A DNA stretch of 64,000 bases, from the NCBI RefSeq assembly GCF_003086295.3, contig NC_092043.1:51240598-51304597 (forward strand), in the 5' to 3' direction. The stretch comes from Arachis hypogaea (Eukaryota > Streptophyta > Magnoliopsida > Fabales > Fabaceae). The position numbers were made by a program, and so were the translations under genes. How positions within the stretch are numbered: the stretch's first letter is position 1; each line of letters starts with the position of its first letter. This document shows positions 24,270 through 34,955 of this stretch, piece by piece. Below the pieces are notes generated by a model that worked only from the letters and a program-made list of their open reading frames with translations, ran no database searches and had not been told where the DNA came from.

Positions 24270-25293
24270 TTAAGGTTAGGAGCTCTGTCTATTTGTATGG
24301 ATTGATTTTATTACTTTTTCTATTTTAATTCATTTATGGATTTATAATTTAAGAATTGTTTTCGCCCTTTATCTTGTGAATTTGGGTAGAACGGAAGTAT
24401 GACCCTCTTTCTATTTGAGTTCTTGTAAAACTTGGAAAAGCTCTTTACTTGAACAACAGCTTGAAAACAATTTCTCCTAAATTTTAATTATTTGGATTTA
24501 ACAGGATAAGTGACATATGATCCTCTTATTTTTGGGTAATTAGAATTTTTGTGGCATATAAACTGGAATTTGAACTTCACCTTCTAATTGGAATTAATAG
24601 ACCAAGGCTTTGGCAATCGATGAATTTTAGAGGAGACTAGAAAGGTCTAAGGAATTAGGGTCTAGTTACATATAGTTTTTCATAAATTAAATCCTACATG
24701 ATTAAAATAGTTAGTAAGAAAAGTTAATCCGGAAAAATAGATAACTCTGAAGCCTTAACTGTTTCTCCAATATCTTATTTTTAACTTATTTACTTGTGTA
24801 CCTACCTTCTGATATTTTCAAATTTAAACCTTTTGAATATCTCAAAACCCTTTTCTACTTGCCTAACTAAGTAAATCTTTTAACAATTGTTGCTTGATCC
24901 ATCAATTCTCGTGGGATCGACCCTCACTTACCTGAGGTATTACTTGGTATGACCCGGTGCACTTGCCGGTTAGTTTGTGGGTTATAAAATTATCGCACCA
25001 CTTACACTATACAGATAGCCCCTGTATAAATCAGTAGGCTAGAGAAAGAAAAAAGACAAGCTAGCTGCTGGGAAGCACAATGGTCTGGTGATGATGAGCA
25101 CAACCAGTTTGAAGTAACAAAGTGGCAACATAGAGTGAGAGTCAATACACGAGAGAGGACATGCTCATGCATAAAATGGCAGCTGACTGAACTACCATGC
25201 TGTCATGGGATTGCAGCAATCCAGAGAAAGAATGAGAAGCTTGAAGACTATGTCTATCATAAGCTCATCATTAAGGCATATAATAGGAGCTGA

Positions 25294-25355
25294 AATAGTG
25301 AGGTACCGAAATGTCACCGTTTGAATCTTTTGGGTGCTGATTTGGTCATTACCTC
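25294..25355. repeat. MULE right terminal inverted repeat
   Basis: Reverse complement of the left arm with a handful of substitutions. It starts right after the transposase stop codon. Confidence 0.93.
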
Positions 25356-25365
25356 AGCCTTTATA

Positions 25366-25831
25366 TTTAATTTGTTTTATAGTGTGATAATAGCCAATAT
25401 ATTTGTTGGTGGATTTAACTATTACTATATTATTTAGGATTATATCCAGTATATATGTCTGATTTATTGAAGAAGGTAAATTATTAAAACCAATTAATAA
25501 CCATTTTAAAATTAATCCATTTAACACTAAATTAAAAAAAATAATTCATAACATGTTATTTTTGTATTAATCAAATTATTATAATGTAAATTATTTTTAA
25601 AAAAATAATTTAAATTTATAATTTCAATCATATCACGTGCATGATACGGGTAATTATACTTGTTATCAAACATAAATCACGATAACACCAACTCACTTTT
25701 TATCAAAATCAAATTAGTAAAATCAATTTTATACAAACTCTCATTTACAAACTATAATCCAAACACACACAAAATCATCTATTAGTCCTTAATGGTGCAC
25801 TACACTTAATGAAAAGTATGGAGTAACATGC
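25366..25831. other. Spacer right of the MULE
   Basis: AT-rich sequence. The only structure seen is the possible Helitron 3' end at about 25634-25661. No coding similarity. Confidence 0.4.
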
Positions 25832-26965
25832 AAATAGAAAATACCAAGAAATTATATATACCGCCCATATCATGACGCATACGGAATTGATTTTGCTTCT
25901 TTTTGAAACAAATTAAAACAGGAACATTTCTCACAAGTTGTGAATTGGATCAGCTTTTCAATTAAAGAACCAATGAGAGTGAATGAGATATATAAGGGAG
26001 CGGTTTTTCGTTCTCCAAATGTTAGTTTCACTACATCATCCATTTGCTGCGCTGCCCTGTCTCATGTTATCCTTTTTCATTTGATTTTAAATGTTTATAA
26101 GAAGAGAATAGGAATTCGTTTAAATTAGGATAAGTTTCTACGCATGCTTAATCTTATTGCTTTCTTTAATTATTAATATTCAGGCGGTTTCTCTAGCCAA
26201 AAAATAAAAAAAAATTCTGATAAATATTAAATACAAAGGTTCATATTATATTACCATATGTAATGTTTTTTTAGGTGTCTAAATGAAAGAAAAGCAAAAG
26301 AAAAAAAAAAGCAAAAAAGAAAAGGAAAAACAGAGCATATCTAAGCAAATGAAATGATGGACTTCATTTTAAGGTTGGAGTCATTCTTTACTTTCTTCTA
26401 GATTCATGATAGCATTTTTGGTCATAAGATTAGCCGCTTGATTGCCGTTCTTTGGATCAAGAAGATATTAATTTTTCAATTCCAACTTATAGTTTCTTGA
26501 ATTTTCTTCACTAGATTCCTCTCGTGAATAAGATTATCATTTTTCTTTCTATGCATTATGAAGGAAACGTCCACACAATTAAGTAACCTCACACAAAAAC
26601 GTTCCAAAAGTGTTAACCTCACACAAAAACATTCCAAAAGTCACACTTTTAAACTAGGATTAAACCCGTATAAATAGCATGAAGCTCAGCATGAAAAACA
26701 CTAACATTTTCTGACTTTTTAGAACAACCTTTTACTTACAAACCATCAAAGTTGCGAATAAAAAGGCCAAAACCAATCGTGGCTCAGACCAGCATCTTAA
26801 TTAATTTTAACCGAATCCATAGAAAATGCTAACCACTCTTCCCGCAATCCACCCATCATCAAGATTAAATGATCATTATTTTTATCTTTCCAAATCCACC
26901 ATATGACCTAATAGAACAAAGAGTAACTCCTACAATTATGATCTCTTCTAAGCCAAACCTAATAA
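25832..26965 (-). pseudogene. LINE 3' fragment with RNase H remnant (copy A)
   Basis: The minus-strand reading around 26790-26640 gives GFGLFIRNFDGL, then a stop, KGCSKKSENVSVFHAELHAI and YTGLILV, a LINE RNase H segment with the conserved Glu of HAELHAI. Stops and frameshifts follow. The segment matches 43262-44340 (copy B) and 58590-59745 (copy C). The 62-residue plus-strand frame shared by copies A and C (25940-26128) is in the non-coding 3' part and has no domain character. Confidence 0.7.
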
Positions 26966-29180
26966 TTTTCATAGTGATCCCCAGAACAGCATCTGGACTT
27001 AAAAAAAAGGAGAAGATATAATGATATATACACACAGTAATTGTAATTATTTTAATATAACTGCAAAACAAATTTATTTATAAAAATATTAATAAAGTAT
27101 ATCTCTAATTAAGAGTTGCATATCCAACTTAAAATATATATATCTATTTTCTGTTATTTCTCTCCAAAGATTTCATTCCTGCAGCAATTTTTAATGGCAG
27201 CTCCACACCTTGCAATTGAATTAGATATCTATTGCCTGCCTCTTTATCTTTTCTGATGTTACTTCATCTTCCAATACCTTCCTTCTCAATTTCTCTGCCA
27301 CTACCTCTGTCTGTAGTTCAAGTAGCACCCTTTGGATCTCTTCTGTTTGATCACCATCAAACGGCAGATGCAAATTCAGATCGAACATGTATCTCTCTTT
27401 ATGCATGTAATGCCAGATTTCCATGATCATCATCAAGAACAAAAAAGACAAAATTGGAATATAACTTCCTTCCATGAACTTTGTTATCTGAGATGAGAAA
27501 TAAACAGCCTCTATATAGCTGAATACCAATAAGAAGATAGTAGCTTGCCATCTGTTCTTCTTCCATATAACTACCATTATCAATGAAATCAGTCATCTTG
27601 TTATCAGCATATCTCCAATAACTGCAAAATCGTTGCTTACCTCTCTTTTTAACCGGCCATTGTTATAAAATCATTGCTTAAAGGGAAAGTATATATGTAA
27701 ACGGTAAAATGTTCAAGACTTTAAAGTTGTAAATGCTGAATACAAGAGAATTTGGAGAATTCATTTTGTTTAAATTATGTAACAATATATGGGAAAAGCA
27801 CCTCCTCTTTTTTTAATAATAATAATCAAATCACATAAAAAAAAGACAATTTATCACCAAAAACAGCCGTTCTTTCTGTTGTTAACAGATACAAGATATA
27901 ATCAGAGAAAATATTGTAAAAAAAATGAAAATAAAAAGACAACAACATAGAAAAGTAGCACTCAAATTTATTCATATTACTCAACTCTGGGAAAAGAAAG
28001 ATTCATACGTGCAATTTGTAACCTCATTTACAAGTTTAAATTGTGCATGCATCAATAAGTTCCAACAGTACCCCTAACACAATTAGAACTAACAATAACA
28101 TCTTAGTTTTTTATTGCCGATAGCAACTCATAGCGGTGAACCAAAAATTCGTGGATGGAATTGGAGAAAATGATGGATTGCTTAAAAAATAAATGTATAT
28201 GCGCAAAAAAAATACAGAAAAAATTGCAAATATAATTAACTATAAAATTTAATCTAATATAAGCTTTTTTTTAGTCATAAGACATCCAATTGACGCAGCA
28301 AATACAGTAACAAATTTAGAAAAATAAACAAAATATCAAGTTCAAGTCATAACTCATAGCACATCATAAAACATAAGACAGAATTTAAAAACTAAAACTT
28401 AAGTAAAGTCCAAAACCATTGTCTCATCATGTCTTTAAAATAACAAATGATGAAATAAACCATCTAAATTCTAACCAGAGACATTAGAGTCAGGGACTTG
28501 TCTTGAACCAGACATAGCAAACTGAGCGGGGAAAAAATTAAAAAAAAGGTTTATAATCCTGATAAAAATAGGAGCAAAAGAGAAAAAAAAATTCATGGAT
28601 GACAGAAAAAAATAGAGAGTGATTCACAGAAAACAGAATGTATGAACCAGAGAGAGAAGGAACAGTGGTTTGCAGATGCAGCAAGGAGCGACAGTGGAGA
28701 CGAGTGGCAGAGCGGCGGCGAGCAGCGATTGAGAGAACAGCACAACCCAAGGAGGGAGAGGGCGTTTTCTACGTGATGTGCATGCACACTAATTCTTTCA
28801 TTCTCTTATATGAAGTCAGAATGCTCATACTAATTTTTCTGGTCAGGTAGAAGTTGGGTGAGGAGGGTAAGGAGTAAGTTCGGCAGATCATTCCCAACCC
28901 TATATATTTGTCTGGGACAAGAATAAAGCTTATTGCAAGGATTTAGGAATTGTTTTGGCAAAGAATTTGGAGAATGAACTGAGCTAAATCGGAAGGAGAA
29001 ATTAGGGGAAATGTAAGGCTAGCTATGTTGAACGCCACTGAGAGTGGGGCCTAAACACATGAACTGATGAAAGCAATATGCTGCTGAGACGCTAAGGCAT
29101 CCATCTTCTTCCCCTCTAGGTTTTCTTCTTTACTCTGGGCCTGGGTCTATCATATACCAAAAACCAAGCATGTTTTGGAG
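26966..29180 (-). mobile_element. Ptta/En-Spm-type element remnant (copy A)
   Basis: The left part (26966-27220) matches 44640-44880 of copy B. The right part (about 28650-29175) matches 46730-47335, including the GGTTTGCAGA.GCAGCAAGGAGCGAC leader and CTCTGGGCCTG near the end. The five transposase exons present in copy B at 45377-46603 are missing here; a HAK/KUP-like fragment (27410-27600) lies next to the last exon. From 27610 to 28480 I see AT-rich sequence without coding similarity. Terminal repeats were not resolved. Confidence 0.5.
27221..27600 (-). pseudogene. Chimera: HAK/KUP potassium-transporter fragment fused to transposase tail
   Basis: The 120-residue minus-strand frame (27583-27221) has two origins. 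Residues 1-70 (SLIMVVIW upstream, then YIEAVYFSSQITKFMEGSYI and IWHYMHKERYMF) match the membrane segment of plant HAK/KUP/KT transporters, which lies before the cytosolic tail. Residues 69-120 (DLNLHLPFDGDQTEEIQRVL and EKLRRKVLEDEVTSEKIK) match the last exon of the Ptta transposase at 44850-45248. The switch falls at a FDLN shared by both parents. A TGA at 27595-27593 interrupts the transporter part upstream. This looks like capture of a host fragment; expression is unknown. Confidence 0.7.
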
Positions 29181-29470
29181 TGTTTTTTTCAAAGAAATTT
29201 TTGAATTATATAGTTTCGTACTCTTTCTAAATAAAATATTTTAATATTTATTTAAAATATATAACCCAAAAATATTTTTAATAATTTTTTAAAAATCAAA
29301 CATGTCTAAAATTAAACTACATAAAAAATTAAATATGCTAAAGAGATAATTAATTGTTAAAACCACTTTTTTAAAAAATAAACAATTAATTTTTTTTTAT
29401 TAAATTAGTTATTTTTACACTTTTTAACTACCTAATCAAAAATAGAGTGATTTGTTACATTCCTTTTAAT

Positions 29471-32443
29471 TAGAGGTGAACACGGATCGATTTGAATCGA
29501 GTTCAAGGTGAAATTAGAACCAAACTGATCAAAATGTAATTGATTCGATTTGGTTCAAATTTGCATTTTTTTTACATGTACCCAAACCGATTAAGAACGG
29601 ATTGGATCGGGTCGGCTAATTAGGTACCCAATGACGTTTAAATTCATAAAAAAACCAAATTTTTATCTTAAAAATTCAACAAGTACAATAAACATGTAAC
29701 ATCAATAGAAATAATCCAAACATGTTAAATATCAAATACATTAAAAACTAAACTCATTAAAATCCAAACATATTAATAGTGAACAATTTTTATCTAATAG
29801 AAATACAAAAGTGCAATAGAAATATTAGAAACTAAATACAAAAGTCTAGTGAATAATCTTTCAAAGAAGCTAAAATCAAAACACATTAAAATCCAAATAT
29901 TAGAAACTAAATACAAATGTGCAATAGAAATATTTGTCTAATTTTCAAAGTCTTCACTCCATAATCCTTCATTCCATCAACCAAGCATGTTCAAGAGAGG
30001 AGTTGTGACCTTCAAAAAATCAGCATATAATTAGCTAATGTCAATATATGAAATTGATTAATTGAAAATAATTCAACAAACAAATAATCAGTGAAAAAAT
30101 GTTAACCTCAAATTGTTGTAAACAACATCAACTCCAATGACTTTATTAGATATTGTTAAAACTAAAAGCTCTACATTAACAGTAGTTAAATTATTATTAG
30201 AGACTCAACAATAACAACAATTACATAGTAATTTAAAGAAACATAATTTAAAAACAGTTACCTAATTCAAATTTTTCTTGATCCTCGAGTTCTTGCTTTA
30301 AATCATGCATCTTCTCTTGAGTCCTCAACCAATTTTGTGAACAAATTAGAGACTCAGTAGAAGGACTTAATGAGCTTCTAAATTGGTCAAACACACGATC
30401 ACTAGTACTAAATGCCGACTCAGAAGACACGGTAGAGACGAAATAGGCATCAAATCCCTTGCCATATGAACAAGAGTATAATACTTCATTGATTTCAATT
30501 TTTACCAACACAAAATGTCAAAATCAAGAATGTTATCCTCCACATCATCTTCCATATATCTTTCCAACTCATTCCTTTTGACCTCACCTTACTTTTTTTA
30601 ACCCTCAATCTAAATTCATTCTCGAAGCCATCTTCTTCCTCATTTGCATTTTCACCACCAACCCCATAATCATAAGAGACAATGCTAGAATTAAAATTAT
30701 CAGAAAAACTACCATCGAAAAGAGGATATATCAAGAGTAATACTTAAACAGCTTATAAATAATATCCTTCAATTTTTTCAACATATTTTTAGCTTGATTC
30801 AATTTTTTTAACATATCTTTGACTTTAATTAGTATTTGATGTGTCTATGTTTTATATGGCACAATTTCGATTGAAAATGATACTCGGGAATTTCTCTTTC
30901 CTCTCTTCCTATAATTGATTCGAATAAAAGAAAAAAAAATCAAAAATAAAAAAGGGACGTACACACTTACAATGCTTTTTCACTTCTAATTAAAGCAACT
31001 CATCTTAACCTTGTGGATAGAAACGTATATATGGAATCCTCAATTATAAATTCTCAATCAATATAATGTATATTAGTGCAAGTGTGCAACTATTATGAAG
31101 GTGATGAGTGCTTTAGTTTGTGTTATATGTGAGAATTGAATGTGACACCACTTACAAATTTGGTTTTTGACAAAATGAACATTTCAATATAATAAATGGA
31201 TTTCGTGAGGCACAAATAAACATTTGAGATTGAGATTCACGTAGGAACACAAGAGGGGATCGGAATGAAGCAGCGGGTCAGAATACGCCATTCACTTGCA
31301 GTTGGAGAAGCATAAAATAATTCATTAATTGGAGAAGAAGCATTCATTAATTAGTACAAGTATTATAGTAAGTTACTAACCAATTAGTACAATTGAAAGA
31401 CCTTACTGCAGGATATTTGTTAATCACTTAATCCATTATACAATTACAACAACACAGGCAACCCTATCCAACATTGAACCCAGATTATTTACAAACATTG
31501 CAAGCAATATGTCCCCAAAATGAAAGTGGTGATAACCTAACCAATTTGGATGTTTAACTCCAAATATATTGAACAGAGAACTAAGAATGTATACTTTCAA
31601 AAATTGAACAAGAAGATTGCTTCAGAATGAACAAGAGAATTGAACAACAGAGGACTAAGAATGTATATTTAACTCCAATTTAGGTCTCAAAGAGGATTGC
31701 TTCAGATCAAGAGCTTTATTCAACAAGAATTAAGAATGTATAATTTCAAAAATTGAACAGAAAATAAAATAATTAACACTTTAACATATAACATTCCCCA
31801 AAAATTATAGACTAACCTGACTGAGTGATCGGAGAAGACAACGCTAGAGCCTGGAGGAAGCTGACTACTGGAGAGGGAACGGCTGACGGAAGACGAAGCT
31901 TGCTGCTGGAAAGGGAACGCGGACGACGATGCTGACGGAGACGCCGACGACGGAGAGGAAGTTGGTTGCTGCGTCGCTGCTGCTACCAGGAAGACGATGG
32001 AGAAGACAATGCGCTTGACGGTCCCATGGACAAGGTGGAGAAGACGATGCGCCTGACGCCTGATGGAGAAGACGATGGGGAAGCTGGTTGCATGAGTAAC
32101 GGTGAGGTGGGAGTAAGCTCTTCCTCTGTTAGGTTTATGGGTTTGTTTACTCCATGGGGTGAGAGACTGAGAGTCTAAGAGGGTGCCGCTTGTGACACAG
32201 TGTTAGGGTACGAGTTGCAAAACTCACTAAAGCCATATATATATTATTTAATTAATATATGATCGGGTTCACGGGTTGGTTCGGGTTCCGCACCCCAGAA
32301 CTGATACCCGAACCAATCACTAACAAAGGTCATCGATTTGGTTCGGACTGGACCCGACTACCCGTTAGTTCCAGAAACAATTTAATTGATTCGGTTCAGG
32401 TTCAGACGAGTAATCGAGTATCCGCTACCCGGGTTCACCCCTA
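29471..32443 (-). mobile_element. hAT transposon, decayed, with perfect 8-bp target duplication
   Basis: Starts TAGAGGTGAACACGGATCGA and ends CCGGGTTCACCCCTA, giving TIRs TAG(A/G)GGTGAAC(A/C)CGG. It is flanked by the perfect 8-bp duplication CTTTTAAT (29463-29470 and 32444-32451). It carries a hAT transposase C-terminal remnant on the minus strand (30248-30734), AT-rich filler, and a GC-rich leader at 31815-32210 near the right end. Confidence 0.92.
30248..30734 (-). pseudogene. hAT transposase C-terminal (hATC) remnant
   Basis: Two overlapping frames on the minus strand. The first (30734-30495) reads acidic linker sequence and then WRITFLILTFC. The second (30511-30248) holds the dimerisation motif SSESAFSTSDRVFDQFRSSL followed by SLICSQNWLR. 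A frameshift at about 30500 and another near the ARD-equivalent position break it. The N-terminal BED and core domains are absent. Confidence 0.8.
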
Positions 32444-32451
32444 CTTTTAAT

Positions 32452-34136
32452 TTGTTGCTTTTGTTATTTAACACTAGTGGTGGGAATCCCAAAAATAACA
32501 GCTATTTGTTCCATTATGGAAACTTGTAGTGAAAAACTATATTTACCATGGTTCTGAAAATCGGACCGGCCGGTTCAACCGGAAAAATCGGGAACCGGTT
32601 ACCTAGCCAGTCTGGGTAACGTAGAAAACCGCCTGGCAAAAAACCGGTAAAAAAATCGGTCGAACCGACGGTTAACCGGCGAACCGGAAGAACCGTCCGG
32701 TTTTTTGGCGGTTTAGTGGTTTGCAACTTCACAGCCAAACGACGTCGTTTTGGCTTAAAAAAAAATAAAAAGAAAGGCGTACGCGAAAGTCCCAAGACTT
32801 AACCCACTATGCCACAACACTAACCCTAATCTAAGTTTCCCATTCTCCCCTTTCTTCCCCTCTCCAACTGCATTCGGCGCCAGCCTCTATTCACCCACGA
32901 AGGCCACGATTGCCACCCCAGCCATCCACAGCAGCCGCGACCACCACCGGCCGAGCCCGCCTCCTCGTCGCCTAACGCCTCTCTCTCCCCTTCCAACCCT
33001 AATTTCCTCAATGTGCTGAAGGCTGAAGCCAGCAGGAACGCCTCCACTCCACCGTCCTTACCACTATCGGCACCGGCAGCGGCCACCAGTCGTTGCCACC
33101 ATCACCACTCGAAGCTTCTGTCGCCATCGTCGTCGTCGGGTGGTCCGTTTGAAGCTTCTGTCGCCCTCGTCGTCGGAAGGTCGGGGCATAACTTCTGTCG
33201 TCAGCCGCCTTTGTCCTACCGAGCATCTCTATGCCACTTTAGGCTGTCTCTGCTTTCTCTGCCTAAGTGAGTTTCTTAGTGTTTTAATTTTTTTTTGATA
33301 AACTCATAATGATATGAATTGCTGGCTTGCTGGAGTTGCTACAGAGTTCTTCAGTTTTTCAATTAATATTTTTTATTCTATTAATTATATGAATCACCGG
33401 CTTGCTGGAGTTGCTGCAGAGTTCTTTAGTTTTTCAATTAATTTTTTTATTCTGTTAATTTTGCTACAGAATTGCTGTAATACTGAATACTGAATAGAAT
33501 TTCAGAACCGTTTTTTCAGAACATTACTTCTGTCTCCATGATGTGCCGAATATTTGGCACATACCCTTCTATTGAAAGTAATTCTAACATTATTTGTTCA
33601 TGCTGGATTACATGATTTTGGTTGCTGCTTCATGATTTTGGTTGCTGCTTCATGTTTATTTGGATTACATGGTTTTCTAAAGTTATTTTCTGGTCTTTTT
33701 TCAACAACTGCATCTCAAATATCTAGTTCATCATCAACTCCACCTCTACCAACTCCATCTTTCATAATCCCTCAGCTTACATAGTAGTTCTTTAATCTCT
33801 GGCATACCCAAATTGATACCCAAACACAGAAATATCGCATGATGTTACCCAAATTGATACCCAATGTAAGTTGCTGCTTTTAAGAAAAACTGCAAAAAGA
33901 AATATGAGATAAATCAACACACTTTTTTTTAGAGCATTCACACTAACATTGCTATGAGAAAAATATTTCTAGATCCCCAATCGCAACATGGATGTCAACA
34001 ACCAAAGCAATTTGAGATAATAACATAAAACTCAGTTGTAGTTTGAGAAAAACACATCACAGGCCAGTAAAACTTGTTTATAGTCTTAGATTTGAAAATA
34101 TATTCCCAGCAAACAAATTGAAAGCAAACTCTGATC

Positions 34137-34200
<64 letters not shown>

Positions 34201-34568
34201 GCGTTATGCATCTATGGTCCCCAATAATAACATGAGTGAAAGAAAGGTTGTAATATAAATCACGAATATTTTCTATCTTTTGACCAACTCTATTGCTTTT
34301 ACCTTCTTGAAGTATCTCTGATCTAAAATTTTTCAGTGTCCCTATTATTAAATACCAGAAAACCAATAGTAAGATTAACATAAACAAAAAGAAGGGAACT
34401 TTACCAAGGAGGAGCATCATGGATGATATTAGTGACATTCTCATATGTTGATAGGCATTTCTTAGTTGTTGGACACAAAGCTAAAGGTGGAGGATTTTTC
34501 TACACTCCAAGATAATCAGGCTTTTTCCCACTGCACAAATATGCAATAATGAAGAACATGAAATCTTA
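32452..34568. other. Spacer with one-ended CCGG-rich hAT-like element (E1)
   Basis: At 32547 a CATGGTTCTGAAAATCGGAC end begins, followed by many CCGGTT/AACCGG motifs. It is the same end as the E2-E4 elements at 35.8-40.7 kb. It has a GC-rich exon-like block (32826-33270). No matching right end was found, so it is truncated or decayed. The region also holds two direct copies of CTTGCTGGAGTTGCT.CAGAGTTCTT (about 33325 and 33400) and a doubled CATGATTTTGGTTGCTGCTT (33610-33650). No gene is supported. Confidence 0.5.
34139..34197. repeat. (AT)n microsatellite
   Basis: About 59 bases of alternating TA. The frames of alternating Tyr-Ile across it are artefacts. Confidence 0.95.
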
Positions 34569-34683
34569 AATTAAGATATTTTAAATTTGCATTAAAATAA
34601 TAATATTATAAACAAAAGTGAGCAACTTTTAATGGAGATAATGATACACAGAGAAAAAAAGGAACATAGAGGAAAGGATTACC

Positions 34684-34955
34684 TGAAATTGAAGATGGCA
34701 CCAACGGTTGCTATTTCACTGCTTCTCAATATGAGTTCTCTTCAAACTGGTACAAAGATTTCAACTTCAGAATTTCAAAAAATTAGCATTCAAATTAAGG
34801 AGTTTCAATTCTTCAGCAGAGAGAAAATATAAAGTGGGAAAGAAGAGAACCTTTGCTTTGGCTTGCGGTTGCTGGTGTTATTATTGGTGTCTTCATGATT
34901 ATTATTAGTCTTCCATCTCACAGGAACATATTTGAACACCTAAAAAGACTGATTG
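34684..34955 (-). pseudogene. Unrecognised split gene fragment (copy 1)
   Basis: The minus strand shows an open stretch FKYVPVRWKTNNNHED followed by an Asn-rich run and NRKPKQR, ending at a GTTCTC donor-like site (about 34852). Further on is a second open stretch ELILRSSEIATVGAIFNFR with a GTAATCC donor (about 34682). The same two blocks occur at 50597-50860, with substitutions but still open. I do not recognise the parent gene. Confidence 0.4.

Larger units (their letters stand above)
23048..25000 (+). mobile_element. Athila-like solo LTR inside the MULE transposase
   Basis: Starts TGATGCGTGAGCATC and ends TTATCGCACCA (TG..CA), flanked by the 5-bp duplication CTTAC (23043-23047 and 25001-25005). 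The right part carries the GTGGGATCGACCCTCACTTA and GGTGCACTTGCCGGTTAG wording typical of Athila-type plant LTRs. Without the inner insert it is about 1.4 kb. There is no internal retroelement sequence, so this is a solo LTR left by recombination between LTRs. Confidence 0.9.
20490..25293 (+). pseudogene. MULE transposase (MuDR type), interrupted and decayed
   Basis: Domains in order: an N-terminal region from MDCIVTFVYHHMG (20490-20921); an acidic linker; the MuDR DNA-binding domain with FKAAVQKYNIRIGRQVFYLR and CPWLC (21760-22090); the DDE core with VLDGTFLKGYFGGQLLKAVG (first Asp 22338-22340) and SDQQK (second Asp 22531-22533); and a C-terminal SWIM zinc motif CSCIKWQL..PCCHGIAAI (about 25165-25230). 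Introns are visible at about 21389-21477 and 22543-22639. Damage: several frameshifts; stops at 22515-22517 (Trp expected), 22865-22867 and 25027-25029 (Gln expected); and an Athila-like solo LTR at 23048-25000. It cannot make a working protein. Confidence 0.9.
19823..25355 (+). mobile_element. MULE (Mutator-like) transposon with 62-bp TIRs and nested LTRs
   Basis: The left TIR GAGGTAATGACTAAATTAGT.. matches the reverse complement of the right end (GAGGTAATGACCAAATCAGC..) over about 62 bases (19823-19884 and 25294-25355) with few mismatches. It is flanked by AGTCTTTATA (19813-19822) and AGCCTTTATA (25356-25365), a 10-bp duplication with one difference. The original element was about 3.6 kb; the rest is two nested solo LTRs. 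The transposase stop TGA (25291-25293) abuts the inner border of the right TIR. Confidence 0.92.
18703..25661. mobile_element. Candidate decayed Helitron hosting the MULE
   Basis: The left edge TCTATTCTATTATATAAAAA resembles plant Helitron 5' starts. About 25634-25661 reads CACGTGCATGATACGGG followed by TAATTATACTTG, which looks like a mutated form of the common plant Helitron 3' end (GC-rich hairpin, A/T spacer, CTAG). Without the MULE and its target duplication the element would be about 1.4 kb, a normal non-autonomous size. Both ends are degenerate, so this is a hypothesis. Confidence 0.35.

Noticed and set aside
24053..24328. 91-residue frame with membrane-like composition
   Set aside because: It crosses the right border of the 542-bp solo LTR, so it cannot be an ancestral gene.
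25940..26128. 62-residue frame beginning MNWISFSIKEPM, identical at 58698-58886
   Set aside because: It looks conserved only because it lies in a recently duplicated repeat. Copy B at 43.4 kb has a stop in it, and it is antisense to a LINE 3' region.
34043..34444. Frames with long alternating Tyr-Ile runs
   Set aside because: They are translations of the (AT)n microsatellite at 34139-34197.
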